NCBI GenBank assembly: GCA_013399015.1 | Contig: VWZX01006822.1 | Coordinates: 372,001 to 436,000, forward strand | Origin: Galbula dea | Taxonomy: Eukaryota; Chordata; Aves; Piciformes; Galbulidae | Length of the DNA: 64,000 nucleotides | Direction: 5' to 3' | Part shown: piece after piece, positions 61,925 to 64,000 of the stretch | Numbering within the stretch: the stretch's first letter is position 1 | How the letters are laid out: the number at the start of each line of letters is the position of its first letter | The notes under the pieces: generated by a model | Told to the model about the DNA's origin: nothing | What the model saw: the letters and a program-made list of their open reading frames with translations, nothing else | The model's database searches: none | Translations under genes and position numbers: made by a program

Positions 61925-62245
61925 AGCTACAAAGCTGCAAAGTTTTTCCTAAAATTTAAGCTCCATTTGCTCTGCTGTAATTGAGGCTTTTTATTCCTTG
62001 CCCTACTTTCCCTGAGTAATGAGAACAAGCACACTGCATCCTTTGTAAAATCTCTTTAACTTATAAATAGGTAGCAGCTATGCTTTTCTCTTACCCACAC
62101 ACCTTCACTCAGGCTTTTGCTTTCAGGCTGAACATCTCTCTGTTCTTCTAGTTCTCCTCTGCAGGTTTTATATTCCAAGACTCATAAGCAAGTGCTGGTC
62201 ATATATAAAGCTCTCCTGTGAAGTCCCTCCAGTTTCTCAGCCATG
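61925..62245 (-). repeat. Ancient CR1/L3-like LINE fragment in DPT intron 1
   Basis: In reverse, 'aaagtttttcctaaaattta', 'tttgctctgctgtaattgag', 'ttccttgccctactttccct', 'gctttcaggctgaacatctc' and 'ctcctgtgaagtccctccag' follow the older CR1 3' region (aaagtttttcctaatatcca, ccttgctgtaatttaagccc, cttgtcctacc, tctagactaaacatgcccag, ctctggactctctccag). Noncoding remnant, strongly diverged. Confidence 0.6.
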
Positions 62246-64000
62246 TCCCAGAAACTCTAGGCAAAACCACCAAAAACTGTCCTCTGGCAAATGATGTTTA
62301 TGGCATTTCAGAAATCACCATCCCTGACTGGTGTGCAGCAGCACAACAAACCTGAGAAGTTTCCTTAGAAAAGAAAACAAACCAAAAAAAGCTTTAGAAA
62401 AAAAATGAAGTAGGAATACAAAACAGAGAGAAGAAAGAGTCTCTAAGTCATTGTTTTTTTAGTTGTTAGTGTTGAGGGGAAGTTGAAGAAATGTATTTTG
62501 GAGCATAAGGACAGGAAAGTTGGGAGGGTGGAAGGCAGGAAGGAACCACTGACAAAGCTGGTTTAGGTAAGTTTGTTTCCTACACTAACACTGGGTATTA
62601 TATGGACTTCTAGGATTAAGCCCATAAGACTTTGCATCTTACATACATGATAATGCCATTCAACAGAAAGGGCGATGACACAGATCCACATCAGGCATCT
62701 AACCACAATGCCTACTTTATGACCTCTGCCCCCTCACAGGTTATCTTTAAGGCACAAAACAGAAACATTTCCAGCCAAGTGGTATTTAATGCATGTTTGT
62801 TGCCTCTTTTCCATGTTTAGACTTCTGAGAAAGTGTTTGGATTGGAATTGGAAAAAACAGATATCTAGATTCTCCCTCCCCACTCCCATTCTCACTCTCT
62901 TGCCATCTTTTTAAGTGCACAAGCATACACACATGCAGATCCTTCAAGCTGGCACATAGGCCTATTTCCCACAAACTGGGTGCAAAGACAGACTTGTGAG
63001 CAAAGGAAGTGTCTGTGGGAGCCTCCTGTTCAGGAGCTGGCAGCACACCCCAGTAGATCTGCAAGGAACTGATTTTGTTCTCAATCTCTGACCAATCCCA
63101 AGTCTCAAAGATGAGGCTGTACTACCCAAACCTGCTAATCAAGCTGCCTTTTCCATATGTTCCCATTTGTGCTATCTACACAAACAAGTTAATTTTCTTC
63201 AAAGCCCTAGGTTTGTGTTAAAGGGATAGTGCTACGAGCTCTTAGCACAGCTGCAATGGACTGAGTCCAGTGGGAGCAGCTGAGGAGAAAAGGGGTGTTT
63301 CTGTAGACAGGGAGGCCTCATCGGTGCCTGTCAGGAAGAAATCGACAGAGTGACCAGGGCCTTTCCTTCCCTTTGGGTGGAGAGGAGAAGGAAAGTCATC
63401 ACTGCCCCCTAAATGAAAGAAAAAGACAGAAGATGATAGTTATGATAATGGTGTCGTGTGGAACTCACAACAACATCTGACCACCACACACCAGACAGTG
63501 GAGACTTCTCATAGAAGTGGCTGTTGGAGATTGGCACAGCCTAATCACACATGGAAAAGTAATTTCCTTAGTCTGAGTGTCTGTATTTCAAGTGTTCTGA
63601 GCGTGTCTTCAGCCTCTTATCTCTCCTCACTCATCTGTAACAGACTATTAAATTAGCTTTTATCATGCAACTAACCAAACTACACAGAGGAGGACACTCC
63701 ACAAAAATAACTCAGGAGAGCAGGCCAGGGTCACCTCTCCACAGCTGTACCAAAAGGAAATTAAGTTTTGGATATTGAAAGTCACAGACAATATATCTCA
63801 CATCTCATTAAAAAAATGCTTCTCACATTGTCACCATGGTCTTACTGGCTGTGTGAGGTTGAGCCACCTCTCTCCATACACAGTCCAAGGAGGACTGGAA
63901 ATGAAGCATACAGCATTATATCTATTGGGTCAGTTTGCCATGTCTGACATCTCCATAATATATCATTCTGCTGTGACAGGCTCTAGAGAGAGAGGGCTTG

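Larger units (their letters stand above)
60170..64000 (+). other. DPT: DPT intron 1 (5' part), no further exon seen
   Basis: The intron begins with gtagga at 60170 and runs past the end of the window. I searched for exon 2, which should begin by completing Trp100 and continue with a Tyr-Gln-Thr-Cys-like sequence, and did not see it. The intron holds a MIR and an ancient CR1 fragment, and otherwise AT-rich unique sequence. Confidence 0.8.

Overview
The window looks like bird nuclear DNA from a gene-poor, AT-rich region. It carries many CR1 LINE 3' ends with the avian-type octamer tail, one ERVL-like LTR, very old amniote SINE fragments, and a single recognisable gene part. No bacterial, organellar or viral gene organisation is seen. 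Species cannot be told from the sequence.

Layout: about 1-59.7 kb is intergenic DNA upstream of dermatopontin (DPT). In other amniotes the gene beyond DPT on this side is ATP1B1, so this is probably the ATP1B1-DPT interval; that is inference from known synteny, as no ATP1B1 exon is visible. Within it I recognise an LTR (about 1.1-1.7 kb), a 112-bp pure purine tract (6.9 kb), a 5S-rRNA-derived SINE fragment (18.6 kb), a CpG-enriched block (37.4-37.9 kb), a 1.1-kb ancient CR1 copy (27.4-28.6 kb), nine younger CR1 copies, several MIR-type SINE fragments, a 12-bp and a 23-bp minisatellite, and simple repeats. Three antisense CR1 copies sit 2-5 kb upstream of DPT.

At 59.8-60.2 kb lie the TATA-box promoter and first coding exon of DPT on the + strand: signal peptide, tyrosine-rich N-terminus and the first half of the mature protein. 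Everything from 60,170 to the end is DPT intron 1, with one MIR and one ancient CR1 fragment. The later DPT exons, about half of the protein, lie beyond the window.

Apart from DPT, the open reading frames (up to 168 codons) look like chance frames: they overlap on both strands, lack recognisable domains, and some run through repeats. I found no new multi-gene system. The most interesting material is the set of ancient retroelement remnants and the CpG-rich non-repeat block.
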